From the NCBI RefSeq assembly GCF_937958655.1, contig NZ_CALGNH010000060.1:1-42167 (forward strand): a stretch of 42,167 bases of DNA, read 5' to 3'. Positions 26,356-35,489 of this stretch are shown piece by piece (position 1 is the stretch's first letter; each line of letters opens with the position of its first letter). The translations under genes were made by a program, and so were the position numbers. This stretch comes from an uncultured Winogradskyella sp. (GTDB lineage Bacteria; Bacteroidota; Bacteroidia; Flavobacteriales; Flavobacteriaceae). Below the pieces are notes generated by a model. It saw only the letters and a list, made by a program, of their open reading frames with translations, searched no databases and was not told where the DNA came from.

Positions 26356-26372
26356 AATCGTAAATCGTAAAT
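26356..26372 (+). repeat. 17-bp leader word shared with the PaiB-like gene
   Basis: AATCGTAAATCGTAAAT ends four bases before the rplC ATG and is identical to the complement of 6116-6132, in the same place relative to a start codon. Confidence 0.8.
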
Positions 26373-26376
26373 TAAA

Positions 26377-26994
26377 ATGTCTGGGTTAATTGGAAAAAAA
26401 ATCGGTATGACCAGCATCTTCGACGAAAATGGAAAAAACATTCCATGTACAGTAATCGAAGCAGGTCCATGTATCGTTACCCAAGTCAGAACTGAAGAAG
26501 TGGATGGTTATAATGCACTTCAATTAGGTTTCGATGACGCGACAGAAAAAAACGCTACTAAAGCAGCTCAAGGGCATGCTAAAAAAGCGGGTACTTCTGT
26601 AAAACGCAAAGTCGTAGAATTTAAAGGTTTTGGTGAGGAGTACAAATTAGGTGATGCTATTACAGTAGAGCAGTTTATTGAAGGTGAGTTCGTGGATATT
26701 TCCGGAACGTCCAAAGGTAAAGGTTTCCAAGGTGTAGTAAAACGTCACAATTTTGGTGGTGTAGGTCAAGCAACGCATGGTCAGCACAACCGTTTAAGAG
26801 CTCCAGGTTCTATTGGTGCAGCTTCTTATCCTGCGAGAGTATTCAAAGGAATGAAGATGGCCGGAAGAATGGGTGGCGAAACAGTTAAAGTTCAAAATTT
26901 AAGAATTTATAAAGTAGTTCCAGAAAAGAACCTACTTGTTGTAAAAGGATGTATTCCTGGCCACAAAAATTCTTATGTAATTATTGAGAAGTAA
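26377..26994 (+). CDS. rplC: 50S ribosomal protein L3
   Basis: This 205-residue L3 begins [17 protein letters not shown] and contains the central loop [27 protein letters not shown] that reaches toward the peptidyl-transferase centre. [11 protein letters not shown] is also conserved. It is one of the first proteins in 50S assembly. Its stop overlaps the rplD start (TAATG). No Shine-Dalgarno sequence is present; the leader is the AATCGTAAATCG word. Confidence 0.98.
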   Translation: MSGLIGKKIGMTSIFDENGKNIPCTVIEAGPCIVTQVRTEEVDGYNALQLGFDDATEKNATKAAQGHAKKAGTSVKRKVVEFKGFGEEYKLGDAITVEQFIEGEFVDISGTSKGKGFQGVVKRHNFGGVGQATHGQHNRLRAPGSIGAASYPARVFKGMKMAGRMGGETVKVQNLRIYKVVPEKNLLVVKGCIPGHKNSYVIIEK

Positions 26995-27623
26995 TGAAGG
27001 TAGCAGTTTTAGATATAAACGGAAAAGATACGGGAAGAAAAGCTGAGCTTTCTAAAGACGTATTTGCTATAGAGCCTAATAATCATGCAGTCTATTTGGA
27101 CGTTAAGCAATACTTAGCTAACCAAAGACAAGGAACGCATAAGGCTAAAGAAAGAGCAGAAATTACTGGAAGTACACGTAAGATAAAAAAACAAAAAGGA
27201 ACAGGTACAGCACGTGCAGGTTCTATTAAGTCTGGTGTATTTAAAGGTGGAGGGCGTATGTTTGGTCCAAGACCAAGAAATTACGGTTTTAAATTAAACA
27301 AAAACGTAAAGCGATTAGCACGTAAATCTGCATTAAGTATTAAGGCAAACGATAAGTCAATTGTAGTATTAGAAGATTTTAATTTCGATGCTCCAAAGAC
27401 CAAAAATTTTGTTGAAGTCTTAAAGGCATTAGAGATTGACAACAAAAAGTCTCTATTTGTATTGGGTGACTCGAATAATAATGTATATTTGTCGTCGCGC
27501 AATTTAAAAGGTTCTGAAGTTATAACTAGCTCAGAATTAAGTACTTATAAAATTATGAACGCTAATAAAGTAGTTCTTTTAGAAGGTGCGTTAGAAGGAA
27601 TTGAATCAAATTTAAGTAAATAG
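26994..27623 (+). CDS. rplD: 50S ribosomal protein L4
   Basis: This 209-residue L4 has the long extended loop [20 protein letters not shown] and [13 protein letters not shown] that lines the exit tunnel. The C-terminal globular part is normal. In E. coli L4 represses its own operon through the S10 leader; nothing here proves the same. It overlaps rplC by one base and is followed by rplW after seven bases. Confidence 0.98.
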   Translation: MKVAVLDINGKDTGRKAELSKDVFAIEPNNHAVYLDVKQYLANQRQGTHKAKERAEITGSTRKIKKQKGTGTARAGSIKSGVFKGGGRMFGPRPRNYGFKLNKNVKRLARKSALSIKANDKSIVVLEDFNFDAPKTKNFVEVLKALEIDNKKSLFVLGDSNNNVYLSSRNLKGSEVITSSELSTYKIMNANKVVLLEGALEGIESNLSK

Positions 27624-27630
27624 AACACAG

Positions 27631-27921
27631 ATGAGTATCTTAATTAAACCTATCATCACAGAAAAAGCAACCATGCAAAGCGAGGTGCTTAATGCGTATG
27701 CGTTTGAAGTGAACACAAAGGCGAACAAGGTAGAAATCAAAAAAGCGGTGGAAGCTGCTTATGGTGTTTCTGTAGAAAAAGTTCGTACTATTAATGTCCG
27801 TCCAGATAGAAGAACACGTTATACAAAAACGGGAATTCAACATGGTAAAACAAATGCTGTTAAAAAAGCAATTGTACAACTGGCGGAAGGTGAAACAATA
27901 GATTTATACGCTAACATGTAA
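27631..27921 (+). CDS. rplW: 50S ribosomal protein L23
   Basis: This 96-residue L23 begins ILIKPIITEKATMQSE and has the conserved NKVEIKKAVEAAYGVSVEKVRT. It sits at the tunnel exit, where trigger factor and SRP dock. The length is usual. A 79-base spacer follows, ending in an A/C-rich leader for rplB. Confidence 0.97.
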   Translation: MSILIKPIITEKATMQSEVLNAYAFEVNTKANKVEIKKAVEAAYGVSVEKVRTINVRPDRRTRYTKTGIQHGKTNAVKKAIVQLAEGETIDLYANM

Positions 27922-28000
27922 AAAAAGGTTAAAGGTGTTAGGTTACTAATAATTTTTATTAGAGAATAAACCTAAAAGCTAAAAACCAAAAACAAGACAA

Positions 28001-28828
28001 ATGTCAGTAAGAAAATTAAAACCGATCACATCAGCTCAGCGATTTAGAGTAGTAAATGGATTTGACGCCATTACTACTGATAAGCCGGAGAAAAGCTTGC
28101 TTGCTCCGAAAAAAAGAACTGGTGGTAGAAACAGTCAAGGAAAAATGACCATGCGCTACAAAGGTGGCGGTCATAAGAAGAAGTATCGTATCATAGATTT
28201 TAAACGAAACAAAACTGGAGTTCCAGCAGAAGTTAAGTCTATAGAGTACGATCCAAACAGAACAGCATTTATTGCACTATTAAATTACCAAGACGGTGAG
28301 AAACGTTATGTTATTGCTCAAAATGGTTTACAGGTAGGGCAAAAAATCGTATCTGGTGAAAGTGGAATTGCTCCAGAAATTGGAAATGCAATGCCGTTGA
28401 GTGAAATACCTTTAGGTACAATTATTTCTTGTATTGAGTTAAGACCTGGTCAAGGTGCCGTTATGGCGCGTAGCGCAGGGGCTTTTGCTCAACTAATGGC
28501 AAGAGATGGTAAGTTCGCTACTGTAAAATTACCATCTGGTGAGACTAGAATGGTATTAGTAACGTGTATGGCAACGATAGGTGTTATTTCTAACTCAGAT
28601 CATCAATTATTAGTTTCTGGTAAAGCGGGTAGAACAAGATGGTTAGGAAGACGTCCACGTACAAGACCAGTAGTAATGAATCCAGTAGATCATCCAATGG
28701 GTGGTGGTGAAGGTAAATCTTCTGGTGGACACCCAAGATCTAGAAACGGTATTCCTGCTAAGGGTTACAGAACACGTTCTAAGTCCAAAGCGAGTAACAA
28801 GTATATTGTAGAACGTAGAAAGAAATAA
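28001..28828 (+). CDS. rplB: 50S ribosomal protein L2
   Basis: This 275-residue L2 has the RNA-binding core [17 protein letters not shown] and the C-terminal [20 protein letters not shown] carrying the conserved histidine near the peptidyl-transferase centre. It is required for joining of the subunits. The upstream leader has the words CCTAAAAGCTAAAAACC and no Shine-Dalgarno sequence. rpsS follows after ten bases. Confidence 0.98.
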   Translation: MSVRKLKPITSAQRFRVVNGFDAITTDKPEKSLLAPKKRTGGRNSQGKMTMRYKGGGHKKKYRIIDFKRNKTGVPAEVKSIEYDPNRTAFIALLNYQDGEKRYVIAQNGLQVGQKIVSGESGIAPEIGNAMPLSEIPLGTIISCIELRPGQGAVMARSAGAFAQLMARDGKFATVKLPSGETRMVLVTCMATIGVISNSDHQLLVSGKAGRTRWLGRRPRTRPVVMNPVDHPMGGGEGKSSGGHPRSRNGIPAKGYRTRSKSKASNKYIVERRKK

Positions 28829-28838
28829 TTAAGAAAGT

Positions 28839-29117
28839 ATGGCACGTTCATTAAAAAAAGGACCTTATATCCATTATAAATTAGAAAAGAAAGTTGCAGA
28901 AAATGTAGCTTCTAACAAAAAGACAGTAATAAAAACTTGGTCAAGAGCATCAATGATTTCACCAGATTTCGTTGGTCAGACAATTGCCGTTCATAATGGT
29001 CGTCAGTTTGTACCAGTTTATGTTACTGAAAATATGGTAGGTCATAAATTAGGAGAATTTTCACCAACAAGATCATTTAGAGGTCATGCAGGTGCTAAGA
29101 ATAAAGGTAAAAAATAA
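28839..29117 (+). CDS. rpsS: 30S ribosomal protein S19
   Basis: This 92-residue S19 begins [17 protein letters not shown]. It has [30 protein letters not shown] and the tail [14 protein letters not shown]. It contacts S13 in the 30S head and the intersubunit bridge. Normal length; it is in a tight run with rplV (five bases). Confidence 0.98.
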   Translation: MARSLKKGPYIHYKLEKKVAENVASNKKTVIKTWSRASMISPDFVGQTIAVHNGRQFVPVYVTENMVGHKLGEFSPTRSFRGHAGAKNKGKK

Positions 29118-29122
29118 GAATC

Positions 29123-29530
29123 ATGGGAAGTCGTAAAAAACAAATGGCGGAAGCTATTAAGGCTGAAAAAAAGCAGATTGCTTTTGCTAAGCTAAATAAC
29201 TGTCCTACATCTCCAAGAAAAATGCGTTTAGTAGCGGATTTAGTAAGAGGTGAAAAGGCTGATAAAGCACTTCAGATTCTTAGATTTAGCCCTAAGGAAG
29301 CGTCGCGTCGTTTAGAGAAATTAGTAATGTCTGCAATTGCAAACTGGCAAGCTAAAAATGAAGATGCTGACGTAGAAGAAGCAAAGCTTTACATTAAGGA
29401 GATAAGAGTAGATGGTGGCACAATGCTTAAGCGTTTACGCCCTGCACCGCAAGGTAGAGCACATAGAATTAGAAAGCGTTCTAATCACGTAACCGTGGTA
29501 ATAGATGCATTAAATAAAACACAAAGCTAA
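29123..29530 (+). CDS. rplV: 50S ribosomal protein L22
   Basis: This 135-residue L22 has [21 protein letters not shown] and the hairpin tip [22 protein letters not shown] that forms part of the exit tunnel and is a macrolide contact. The N-terminus carries about 20 extra Lys/Gln-rich residues, common in Bacteroidota. An internal ATG (residue 8, [10 protein letters not shown]) is a possible alternative start. Confidence 0.96.
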   Translation: MGSRKKQMAEAIKAEKKQIAFAKLNNCPTSPRKMRLVADLVRGEKADKALQILRFSPKEASRRLEKLVMSAIANWQAKNEDADVEEAKLYIKEIRVDGGTMLKRLRPAPQGRAHRIRKRSNHVTVVIDALNKTQS

Positions 29531-29539
29531 GATAGAGAT

Positions 29540-30253
29540 ATGGGACAAAAGACAAATCCAATCGGAAATCGCTTAGGAATTATCAGAGGATGGGAATCTA
29601 ACTGGTATGGCGGAAATGATTATGGAGATAAACTTGCTGAGGATGATAAAATCCGTAAGTATATCCATGCGCGTTTATCTAAAGCTAGTGTAAGTAGAGT
29701 AATAATTGAGCGTACGCTTAAACTTGTAACCGTTACTATCACTACTGCTAGACCTGGCATTATTATCGGTAAAGGAGGACAAGAGGTAGATAAGTTAAAA
29801 GAAGAGCTTAAAAAAATTACTGGAAAAGAAGTTCAATTGAACATCTTTGAAATTAAAAGACCTGAACTAGATGCACATTTAGTAGCAGCAAGTGTTGCGC
29901 GTCAAATTGAAAGTAGAATTTCTTACAGACGTGCTATTAAAATGGCTATCGCTGCTGCAATGCGTATGAATGCTGAAGGAATTAAAATTCAAATTAGTGG
30001 TCGTTTGAATGGTGCTGAAATGGCACGTTCTGAGCACTATAAAGAAGGACGTATTCCATTGTCTACATTTAGAGCAGATATTGATTATGCTCTTGTTGAA
30101 GCACATACTACTTATGGTAGATTGGGTATTAAAGTGTGGATTATGAAAGGTGAAGTTTATGGAAAAAGAGAACTTTCTCCATTAGTTGGTCTTTCTAAGC
30201 AAAAAGGAAAAGGTGGACGTGGTAACAAAGGTAATCAACGTCGTAGAAAGTAA
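29540..30253 (+). CDS. rpsC: 30S ribosomal protein S3
   Basis: This 237-residue S3 begins [17 protein letters not shown]. It has the KH domain with [15 protein letters not shown] and the C-terminal half with [33 protein letters not shown]. It forms part of the mRNA entry channel. The basic tail [15 protein letters not shown] is usual. A structured 111-base spacer follows before rplP. Confidence 0.98.
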   Translation: MGQKTNPIGNRLGIIRGWESNWYGGNDYGDKLAEDDKIRKYIHARLSKASVSRVIIERTLKLVTVTITTARPGIIIGKGGQEVDKLKEELKKITGKEVQLNIFEIKRPELDAHLVAASVARQIESRISYRRAIKMAIAAAMRMNAEGIKIQISGRLNGAEMARSEHYKEGRIPLSTFRADIDYALVEAHTTYGRLGIKVWIMKGEVYGKRELSPLVGLSKQKGKGGRGNKGNQRRRK

Positions 30254-30256
30254 ATA

Positions 30257-30331
30257 AGCTCTAGCATGATTGAGATTAGTTTCTAGTAAGGAACTCATAA
30301 AAAGAGCTAAACTAAAAACTAATTTAATCTC
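30257..30331 (+). promoter_or_regulatory. structured rpsC-rplP spacer, candidate pseudoknot
   Basis: AGCTCT (30257-30262) can pair with AGAGCT (30303-30308), and GAGATTA (30272-30278) with TAATCTC (30325-30331). The two helices interleave as in an H-type pseudoknot. Past the second helix, 30351-30360 reads AAAGAAAGGA, a Shine-Dalgarno-like run just before the rplP ATG. Confidence 0.35.
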
Positions 30332-30364
30332 GATTATCGAGTAATTTTTTAAAGAAAGGAAAAA

Positions 30365-30784
30365 ATGTTACAGCCTAAAAGAACAAAATTTCGTAAGCAG
30401 CAAAAGGGTCGTATGAAAGGAAATGCAGGAAGAGGTCATTTGTTATCAAATGGTACTTTCGGTATTAAGTCATTAGATTCGTCTTTTATAACTGCACGTC
30501 AAATAGAAGCTGCGCGTATTGCCGCTACTCGTTACATGAAAAGAGAAGGATCGTTATGGATAAAAATATTTCCAGACAAGCCTATTACAAAGAAACCTCT
30601 TGAAGTACGTATGGGTAAAGGTAAAGGTGCCGTAGAATATTGGGCAGCAGTTGTAAAACCAGGACGCGTTTTATTTGAAATAAGTGGAGTGCCATTAGAC
30701 GTAGCTCAAGAAGCATTACGTTTAGCAGCACAAAAACTTCCGGTAAAAACTAAGTTTATCATAGCTAGAGATTACGAAGCTTAA
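30365..30784 (+). CDS. rplP: 50S ribosomal protein L16
   Basis: This 139-residue L16 begins [21 protein letters not shown] and has the conserved [41 protein letters not shown] and [19 protein letters not shown]. It organises the A-site region of the 50S subunit. Unlike its neighbours it has a purine-rich AAAGAAAGGA ending four bases before the ATG, which could pair with the 16S tail. Normal length. Confidence 0.98.
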   Translation: MLQPKRTKFRKQQKGRMKGNAGRGHLLSNGTFGIKSLDSSFITARQIEAARIAATRYMKREGSLWIKIFPDKPITKKPLEVRMGKGKGAVEYWAAVVKPGRVLFEISGVPLDVAQEALRLAAQKLPVKTKFIIARDYEA

Positions 30785-30796
30785 TAAAAAGATATT

Positions 30797-30988
30797 ATGA
30801 AGCAATCAGAAATTAAACAGCTTTCAACAGCTGAGTTACAAGAAAAACTTAGTGAGACTAAAAAGAGTTATGTAGACCTAAAAATGGCACATGCAATATC
30901 TCCTTTAGAAAACCCAATTCAGTTACGTCATGCACGTCGTGCAGTAGCTAGAGTTGCGACTGAATTAACTAAAAGAGACGATCAATAA
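30797..30988 (+). CDS. rpmC: 50S ribosomal protein L29
   Basis: This 63-residue L29 is two alpha helices (MKQSEIKQLSTAELQEKLSETKKSY and HARRAVARVATELTKR) with the usual loop NPIQLRHARR. It sits near L23 at the tunnel exit. Length and position between rplP and rpsQ are standard. Confidence 0.97.
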   Translation: MKQSEIKQLSTAELQEKLSETKKSYVDLKMAHAISPLENPIQLRHARRAVARVATELTKRDDQ

Positions 30989-31000
30989 TTCTGCTGAAAG

Positions 31001-31258
31001 ATGGAAAAAAGAAATTTAAGAAAAGAACGTATAGGGATAGTTACTAGTAACAAAATGGAGAAATCTATAGTTGTTGCAGAAGTTAAAAAAGTAAAGCACC
31101 CTATGTATGGAAAGTTCGTGTTAAAGACAAAAAAATATGTCGCACACGATGAAACAAACGACTGCAACGAAGGAGATACTGTAAAGATCATGGAAACAAG
31201 ACCTATGAGTAAATCTAAGTGTTGGAGATTAGTAGAAATAATTGAAAGAGCTAAGTAA
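31001..31258 (+). CDS. rpsQ: 30S ribosomal protein S17
   Basis: This 85-residue S17 begins [19 protein letters not shown], with [19 protein letters not shown] and [23 protein letters not shown] conserved. It has an OB-fold and binds 16S rRNA helix 11 early in assembly. It is two bases from rplN. Confidence 0.98.
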   Translation: MEKRNLRKERIGIVTSNKMEKSIVVAEVKKVKHPMYGKFVLKTKKYVAHDETNDCNEGDTVKIMETRPMSKSKCWRLVEIIERAK

Positions 31259-31260
31259 TT

Positions 31261-31629
31261 ATGGTACAACAAGAATCAAGATTAAAAGTAGCTGACAATA
31301 CTGGTGCTAAGGAAGTTTTAACTATCCGTGTACTAGGAGGAACAAAAAGACGATATGCGTCTGTTGGAGATAAAATAGTGGTGTCTGTTAAAGATGCTAC
31401 TCCAAATGGAAACATCAAAAAAGGTGCAGTATCTACAGCAGTTGTTGTACGTACAGCAAAAGAAGTAAGACGGCCAGATGGCTCTTACATTAGATTTGAT
31501 GATAACGCATGTGTACTTTTAAACCCTACAGGAGAAATGAGAGGAACTCGTGTCTTTGGTCCTGTAGCTAGAGAACTTCGTGATAAACAATTCATGAAAA
31601 TTGTATCATTAGCACCAGAGGTGCTATAA
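31261..31629 (+). CDS. rplN: 50S ribosomal protein L14
   Basis: This 122-residue L14 begins [18 protein letters not shown], with [24 protein letters not shown] and [16 protein letters not shown] conserved. It forms an intersubunit bridge and binds initiation and silencing factors. It is the first gene of the classic spc segment. Standard length. Confidence 0.98.
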   Translation: MVQQESRLKVADNTGAKEVLTIRVLGGTKRRYASVGDKIVVSVKDATPNGNIKKGAVSTAVVVRTAKEVRRPDGSYIRFDDNACVLLNPTGEMRGTRVFGPVARELRDKQFMKIVSLAPEVL

Positions 31630-31642
31630 TTGATTAAGAAAG

Positions 31643-31954
31643 ATGACAAAGCTTAAAATAAAATCTGGCGATACAGTACAAGTAATTGCTGGTGACCACA
31701 AGGGTTCAGAAGGTAAAGTACTTAAAGTATTAAAAGATAAAAACAAAGCCATAGTAGAAGGTGTAAACATGGTTAAGAAACATACTAAACCAAGTGCGCA
31801 AAACCCTCAAGGTGGTATTGTAGAGAAAGAAGCATCAATTCATATATCAAACTTATCTTTATTAACAAGTAAGGGCGAAACTACAAGAGTAGGTTATAGA
31901 ATGGATGGCGATAATAAAGTAAGATTTTCTAAGAAATCTAATGAAGTAATTTAA
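31643..31954 (+). CDS. rplX: 50S ribosomal protein L24
   Basis: This 103-residue L24 has the KOW motif [23 protein letters not shown] and [35 protein letters not shown]. It is one of the two proteins that start 50S assembly. Two bases separate it from rplE. Normal length. Confidence 0.98.
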   Translation: MTKLKIKSGDTVQVIAGDHKGSEGKVLKVLKDKNKAIVEGVNMVKKHTKPSAQNPQGGIVEKEASIHISNLSLLTSKGETTRVGYRMDGDNKVRFSKKSNEVI

Positions 31955-31956
31955 TT

Positions 31957-32508
31957 ATGGCTTACGTTGCAAGATTAAAACAAGAGTATAAGGACAAAGT
32001 TGTTGCTGCTCTTACCGAAGAATTTGGATATAAGAATGTAATGCAAGTACCTAAGCTAGAGAAAATAGTTTTATCTCGAGGTGTAGGTGCTGCTGTTGCA
32101 GATAAAAAATTAATTGATCATGCCGTTGATGAATTAACTAAAATTACTGGACAGAAAGCTGTAGCTACAATTTCTAAGAAAGACGTTGCATCTTTTAAAT
32201 TACGTAAGGGCATGCCAATTGGTGCCAAAGTAACATTAAGAGGAGAACAAATGTATGAGTTCTTAGATCGTTTAGTAACTTCAGCGTTACCACGAGTAAG
32301 AGATTTTAACGGTATCAAAGCTACTGGTTTTGATGGCCGTGGAAACTATAACTTAGGTGTTACAGAACAAATCATTTTTCCAGAAATTAACATTGATAAA
32401 ATCAATAAAATATCTGGTATGGATATTACATTTGTGACTTCTGCTGATACAGACAAAGAAGCAAAGTCATTATTAACAGAACTAGGATTACCATTTAAAA
32501 AGAATTAA
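31957..32508 (+). CDS. rplE: 50S ribosomal protein L5
   Basis: This 183-residue L5 has [20 protein letters not shown], the [14 protein letters not shown] loop and [18 protein letters not shown]. It binds 5S rRNA and touches P-site tRNA. In tight coupling with rpsN (two bases). Standard length. Confidence 0.98.
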   Translation: MAYVARLKQEYKDKVVAALTEEFGYKNVMQVPKLEKIVLSRGVGAAVADKKLIDHAVDELTKITGQKAVATISKKDVASFKLRKGMPIGAKVTLRGEQMYEFLDRLVTSALPRVRDFNGIKATGFDGRGNYNLGVTEQIIFPEINIDKINKISGMDITFVTSADTDKEAKSLLTELGLPFKKN

Positions 32509-32510
32509 TT

Positions 32511-32780
32511 ATGGCTAAAGAATCAATGAAAGCTCGTGAGGTGAAGCGTGCTAAAACGGTAGCTAAATATGCAGAAAAACGTAAAGCTTTAAAAGAAGCT
32601 GGAGATTACGAAGCATTACAAAAGTTACCAAAAAATGCTTCTCCAATACGTATGCATAACCGTTGTAAACTTACAGGAAGACCAAAAGGTTATATGAGAC
32701 AATTTGGTATCTCGCGTGTAATGTTTAGAGAAATGGCTAACAAAGGATTAATTCCTGGGGTAAAGAAAGCAAGTTGGTAA
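32511..32780 (+). CDS. rpsN: 30S ribosomal protein S14, long zinc-free form
   Basis: This 89-residue S14 ends [41 protein letters not shown]. Only one cysteine of the four-Cys zinc site survives, so this is the long C-minus type, which is normal for Bacteroidota. It sits in the 30S head. A 102-base spacer with two small hairpins (ACAATA-TAAG-TATTGT near 32813-32828) separates it from rpsH. Confidence 0.98.
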   Translation: MAKESMKAREVKRAKTVAKYAEKRKALKEAGDYEALQKLPKNASPIRMHNRCKLTGRPKGYMRQFGISRVMFREMANKGLIPGVKKASW

Positions 32781-32882
32781 ATAAGGAAGCGAATTAGCTT
32801 CTGTACTATTAACAATATAAGTATTGTATAATCGGAATAAAGGTTCGCAATAGTCGAAAACCATTTTCCAAAAACTAATTTT

Positions 32883-33281
32883 ATGTACACAGATCCAATA
32901 GCGGATTATTTAACGCGAGTTAGAAATGCTGTTAAAGCAAATCACAGAGTGGTAGAAATACCGGCATCTAACTTAAAAAAAGAGATGACTAAAATATTAT
33001 TCGATCAAGGCTATATTTTAAGTTATAAGTTTGATGACTCAAGTACGCAAGGTTCAATTAAAATTGCCTTAAAGTATAACAAAGACACTAAAGAGTCGGT
33101 TATTAAAAAAATTCAAAGAATCAGTAAACCAGGTTTACGTAAATATGCTGGTGCTAACGAAATGCCAAGAATCTTAAATGGTTTAGGTATTGCAATTGTT
33201 TCAACGTCTCACGGTGTGATGACGGGTAAACAAGCGCAAAGAGAAAACGTTGGTGGCGAAGTATTATGTTACGTATACTAA
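32883..33281 (+). CDS. rpsH: 30S ribosomal protein S8
   Basis: This 132-residue S8 begins YTDPIADYLTRVRNAVKANH and ends with GIAIVSTSHGVMTGKQAQRENVGGEVLCYVY. It binds the central domain of 16S rRNA. In E. coli it represses the spc operon at rplE; no equivalent site is apparent here. rplF follows after 12 bases. Confidence 0.98.
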   Translation: MYTDPIADYLTRVRNAVKANHRVVEIPASNLKKEMTKILFDQGYILSYKFDDSSTQGSIKIALKYNKDTKESVIKKIQRISKPGLRKYAGANEMPRILNGLGIAIVSTSHGVMTGKQAQRENVGGEVLCYVY

Positions 33282-33293
33282 AAACAGGAAATT

Positions 33294-33836
33294 ATGTCAA
33301 GAATAGGTAAAAACCCAATAACAGTTCCTGAAGGTGTATCACTTGAGATTACAGATAACTTAATCACTGCAAAAGGCAAATTAGGAGAATTAACTCAAGA
33401 GTATTCAGAAGTTGAAATAAAATTAGAAGACGGTACAATTACATTGTCTCGTCCTTCTGAGAAAAAAGATCACAGAGCAAAGCACGGTTTATACAGAGCG
33501 TTAATTGCTAATATGATAGAAGGTGTTTCTAAAGGCTGGACCAAAGAACTAGAATTAGTTGGTGTAGGTTATAGAGCATCAAATCAAGGACAAAAATTAG
33601 ATTTAGCTATTGGTTTCTCTCACAACATTGTTTTAGATATTGCACCAGAAGTGAAAGTTGAGACAATATCAGAAAAAGGTAAAAACCCAATCGTTAAATT
33701 AACTTCGCACGATAAGCAATTAGTAGGACAAGTAGCCGCTAAGATACGTGGTTTCCGTAAGCCAGAGCCTTACAAAGGAAAAGGTATTAAGTTTGTTGGT
33801 GAAGAAATTAGAAGAAAAGCAGGTAAATCAGCTTAA
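33294..33836 (+). CDS. rplF: 50S ribosomal protein L6
   Basis: This 180-residue L6 begins SRIGKNPITVPEGV and has the conserved GVGYRASNQGQKLDLAIGFSH and the C-terminal RGFRKPEPYKGKGIKFVGEEI. It has two similar domains near the factor-binding site. Standard length and position. Confidence 0.98.
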   Translation: MSRIGKNPITVPEGVSLEITDNLITAKGKLGELTQEYSEVEIKLEDGTITLSRPSEKKDHRAKHGLYRALIANMIEGVSKGWTKELELVGVGYRASNQGQKLDLAIGFSHNIVLDIAPEVKVETISEKGKNPIVKLTSHDKQLVGQVAAKIRGFRKPEPYKGKGIKFVGEEIRRKAGKSA

Positions 33837-33846
33837 TAATTAAGTT

Positions 33847-34203
33847 ATGGCATTGACAAAGAACGAAAGAAGAATAAGAATAAAAAACAGAATCCGTAAG
33901 GTAGTATCTGGTACTGAAAGTAGACCAAGATTAGCTGTTTTTAGAAGTAATAAAGAAATTTATGCTCAAGTCGTAAATGATGTAACTGGTGTAACTATAG
34001 CTGCTGCGTCTTCAAGAGATAAAGATATAGCAAAGTCTAAAGGTAATAAGACTGAAGTTGCGGCTTTAGTTGGTAAGGCTGTTGCAGAAAAAGCTATGAA
34101 GGCTGGTGTTGAAACTATTTCTTTTGATAGAGGTGGTTACTTATATCACGGAAGAGTAAAATCATTAGCAGAAGGTGCTAGAGAAGCAGGACTTAAATTT
34201 TAA
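33847..34203 (+). CDS. rplR: 50S ribosomal protein L18
   Basis: This 118-residue L18 has [33 protein letters not shown] and the C-terminal [27 protein letters not shown]. It binds 5S rRNA with L5. rpsE follows after six bases. Standard length. Confidence 0.98.
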   Translation: MALTKNERRIRIKNRIRKVVSGTESRPRLAVFRSNKEIYAQVVNDVTGVTIAAASSRDKDIAKSKGNKTEVAALVGKAVAEKAMKAGVETISFDRGGYLYHGRVKSLAEGAREAGLKF

Positions 34204-34209
34204 GACATT

Positions 34210-34734
34210 ATGTATCAAAAATATAAAAACGCAGAATTAGTAAAACCAGGTGGACTAGAATTAAAAGATCGCTTAGTTGGTGTACAGCGTGTAACTAAAG
34301 TTACAAAAGGTGGTAGAGCATTTGGTTTTTCTGCTATAGTAGTAGTAGGTGACGAAGCCGGAGTTGTAGGACATGGTTTAGGGAAATCTAAAGATGTTGC
34401 AACTGCTATTGCCAAAGCCGTGGAGGACGCTAAGAAAAATTTAGTTAAAATTCCTATTATAAAGGGAACATTACCGCACGAGCAAAAAGGTAAGTATGGT
34501 GGTGCAAGAGTAAATATAATACCTGCTGCCCCTGGTACAGGTGTTATTGCTGGTGGTGCTGTAAGAACAGTACTTGAAGCCGTTGGTATACATGACGTAT
34601 TATCAAAATCTCAAGGATCTTCTAACCCACATAATGTAGTAAAAGCAACGTTTGATGCTTTACTACAATTAAGAGACGCAAAAGCAATAGCTAAGGAGCG
34701 AGGAATTTCACTAGAAAAAGTATTTAAAGGATAA
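34210..34734 (+). CDS. rpsE: 30S ribosomal protein S5
   Basis: This 174-residue S5 has [32 protein letters not shown] and the second domain [36 protein letters not shown]. It affects decoding accuracy and mRNA entry; the fidelity-related loop VTKGGRAF looks wild type. A 96-base spacer with the direct repeats at 34799-34823 separates it from rpmD. Confidence 0.98.
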   Translation: MYQKYKNAELVKPGGLELKDRLVGVQRVTKVTKGGRAFGFSAIVVVGDEAGVVGHGLGKSKDVATAIAKAVEDAKKNLVKIPIIKGTLPHEQKGKYGGARVNIIPAAPGTGVIAGGAVRTVLEAVGIHDVLSKSQGSSNPHNVVKATFDALLQLRDAKAIAKERGISLEKVFKG

Positions 34735-34798
34735 AAAATAGTATGAAGTACAAAGTAGTTAGTTACTTGTAGTTTAACTACATCACATTATACTAAAT

Positions 34799-34823
34799 AC
34801 TTAATACTATATACTTAATACTA
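34799..34823 (+). repeat. two direct repeats in the rpmD leader
   Basis: ACTTAATACTA occurs at 34799-34809 and again at 34813-34823, a 14-base period, just before rpmD. The same spacer has the inverted pair GTAGTTA/TAACTAC further upstream. Confidence 0.7.
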
Positions 34824-34830
34824 GCATAAA

Positions 34831-35010
34831 ATGGCAAAGATTAAAGTAACTAAAGTAAAAAGTGCAATCAATCGTACTAAAAGACAAAAGCTAACATTAG
34901 AAGCTTTAGGATTAAAAAAGATTGGTCAAGTAGTAGAGCACGATGCCACACCAAATATCCTTGGTATGGTAAAAAAAGTTGAACACTTAGTTTCTGTAGA
35001 AGAAGCTTAA
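34831..35010 (+). CDS. rpmD: 50S ribosomal protein L30
   Basis: This 59-residue L30 reads MAKIKVTKVKSAINRTKRQ, then LEALGLKKIGQVVEHDATP, and ends KVEHLVSVEEA. This is the full-length bacterial L30 (about 60). It lies between rpsE and rplO as expected and is short enough to be missed by length-filtered gene calling. L30 is a small beta-alpha protein on the 50S surface. Confidence 0.97.
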   Translation: MAKIKVTKVKSAINRTKRQKLTLEALGLKKIGQVVEHDATPNILGMVKKVEHLVSVEEA

Positions 35011-35026
35011 AAATATAGACTTAAAA

Positions 35027-35479
35027 ATGGATTTAAGTAATTTAAAACCTGCAGAAGGTTCAGTAAAAAATCAAGGAAAACGTGTTGGACGTGGTCAGGG
35101 ATCTGGTAAAGGTGGTACTGCACGTAGAGGACACAAAGGTGCTAAGTCACGTTCTGGTTATTCTAAGAAACTAGGGTTTGAAGGAGGGCAGATGCCTTTA
35201 CAAAGACGTGTGCCTAAATTTGGCTTTACTAATATTAATAGAGTAGAGTATCAAGGTGTAAACTTAGATACCCTACAACAATTAGTTGACGAAAAGAAAA
35301 TTAAGGATACTGTAGATTTTGATGCTCTTGTAGCATTGGGTAAAGCTGGAAAAAACGATCTAGTTAAAATCTTAGGTAGAGGAGAGTTAAAAACTAAACT
35401 AACCGTAACTGCTCATAAATTTACTGCTACAGCAAAAGCTGCGATAGAAGCTGCTGGTGGTGAAGCTGTAACTTTATAA
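35027..35479 (+). CDS. rplO: 50S ribosomal protein L15
   Basis: This 150-residue L15 has the glycine- and arginine-rich arm KRVGRGQGSGKGGTARRGHKGAKSRSG and the EGGQMPLQRRVPKFGF segment. The arm threads into 23S rRNA late in assembly. rplO is 16 bases after rpmD and ten before secY. Standard length. Confidence 0.98.
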   Translation: MDLSNLKPAEGSVKNQGKRVGRGQGSGKGGTARRGHKGAKSRSGYSKKLGFEGGQMPLQRRVPKFGFTNINRVEYQGVNLDTLQQLVDEKKIKDTVDFDALVALGKAGKNDLVKILGRGELKTKLTVTAHKFTATAKAAIEAAGGEAVTL

Positions 35480-35489
35480 GATTGTAAGG

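Noticed and set aside
26178..26376. A hidden gene or small RNA gene in the rpsJ-rplC gap
   Set aside because: No open frame of useful length is seen, and the palindromes fit dispersed elements better than a known RNA.
30982..31272. 96-codon minus-strand frame over rpsQ
   Set aside because: It is a shadow of rpsQ with no conserved features, inside an uninterrupted plus-strand operon.
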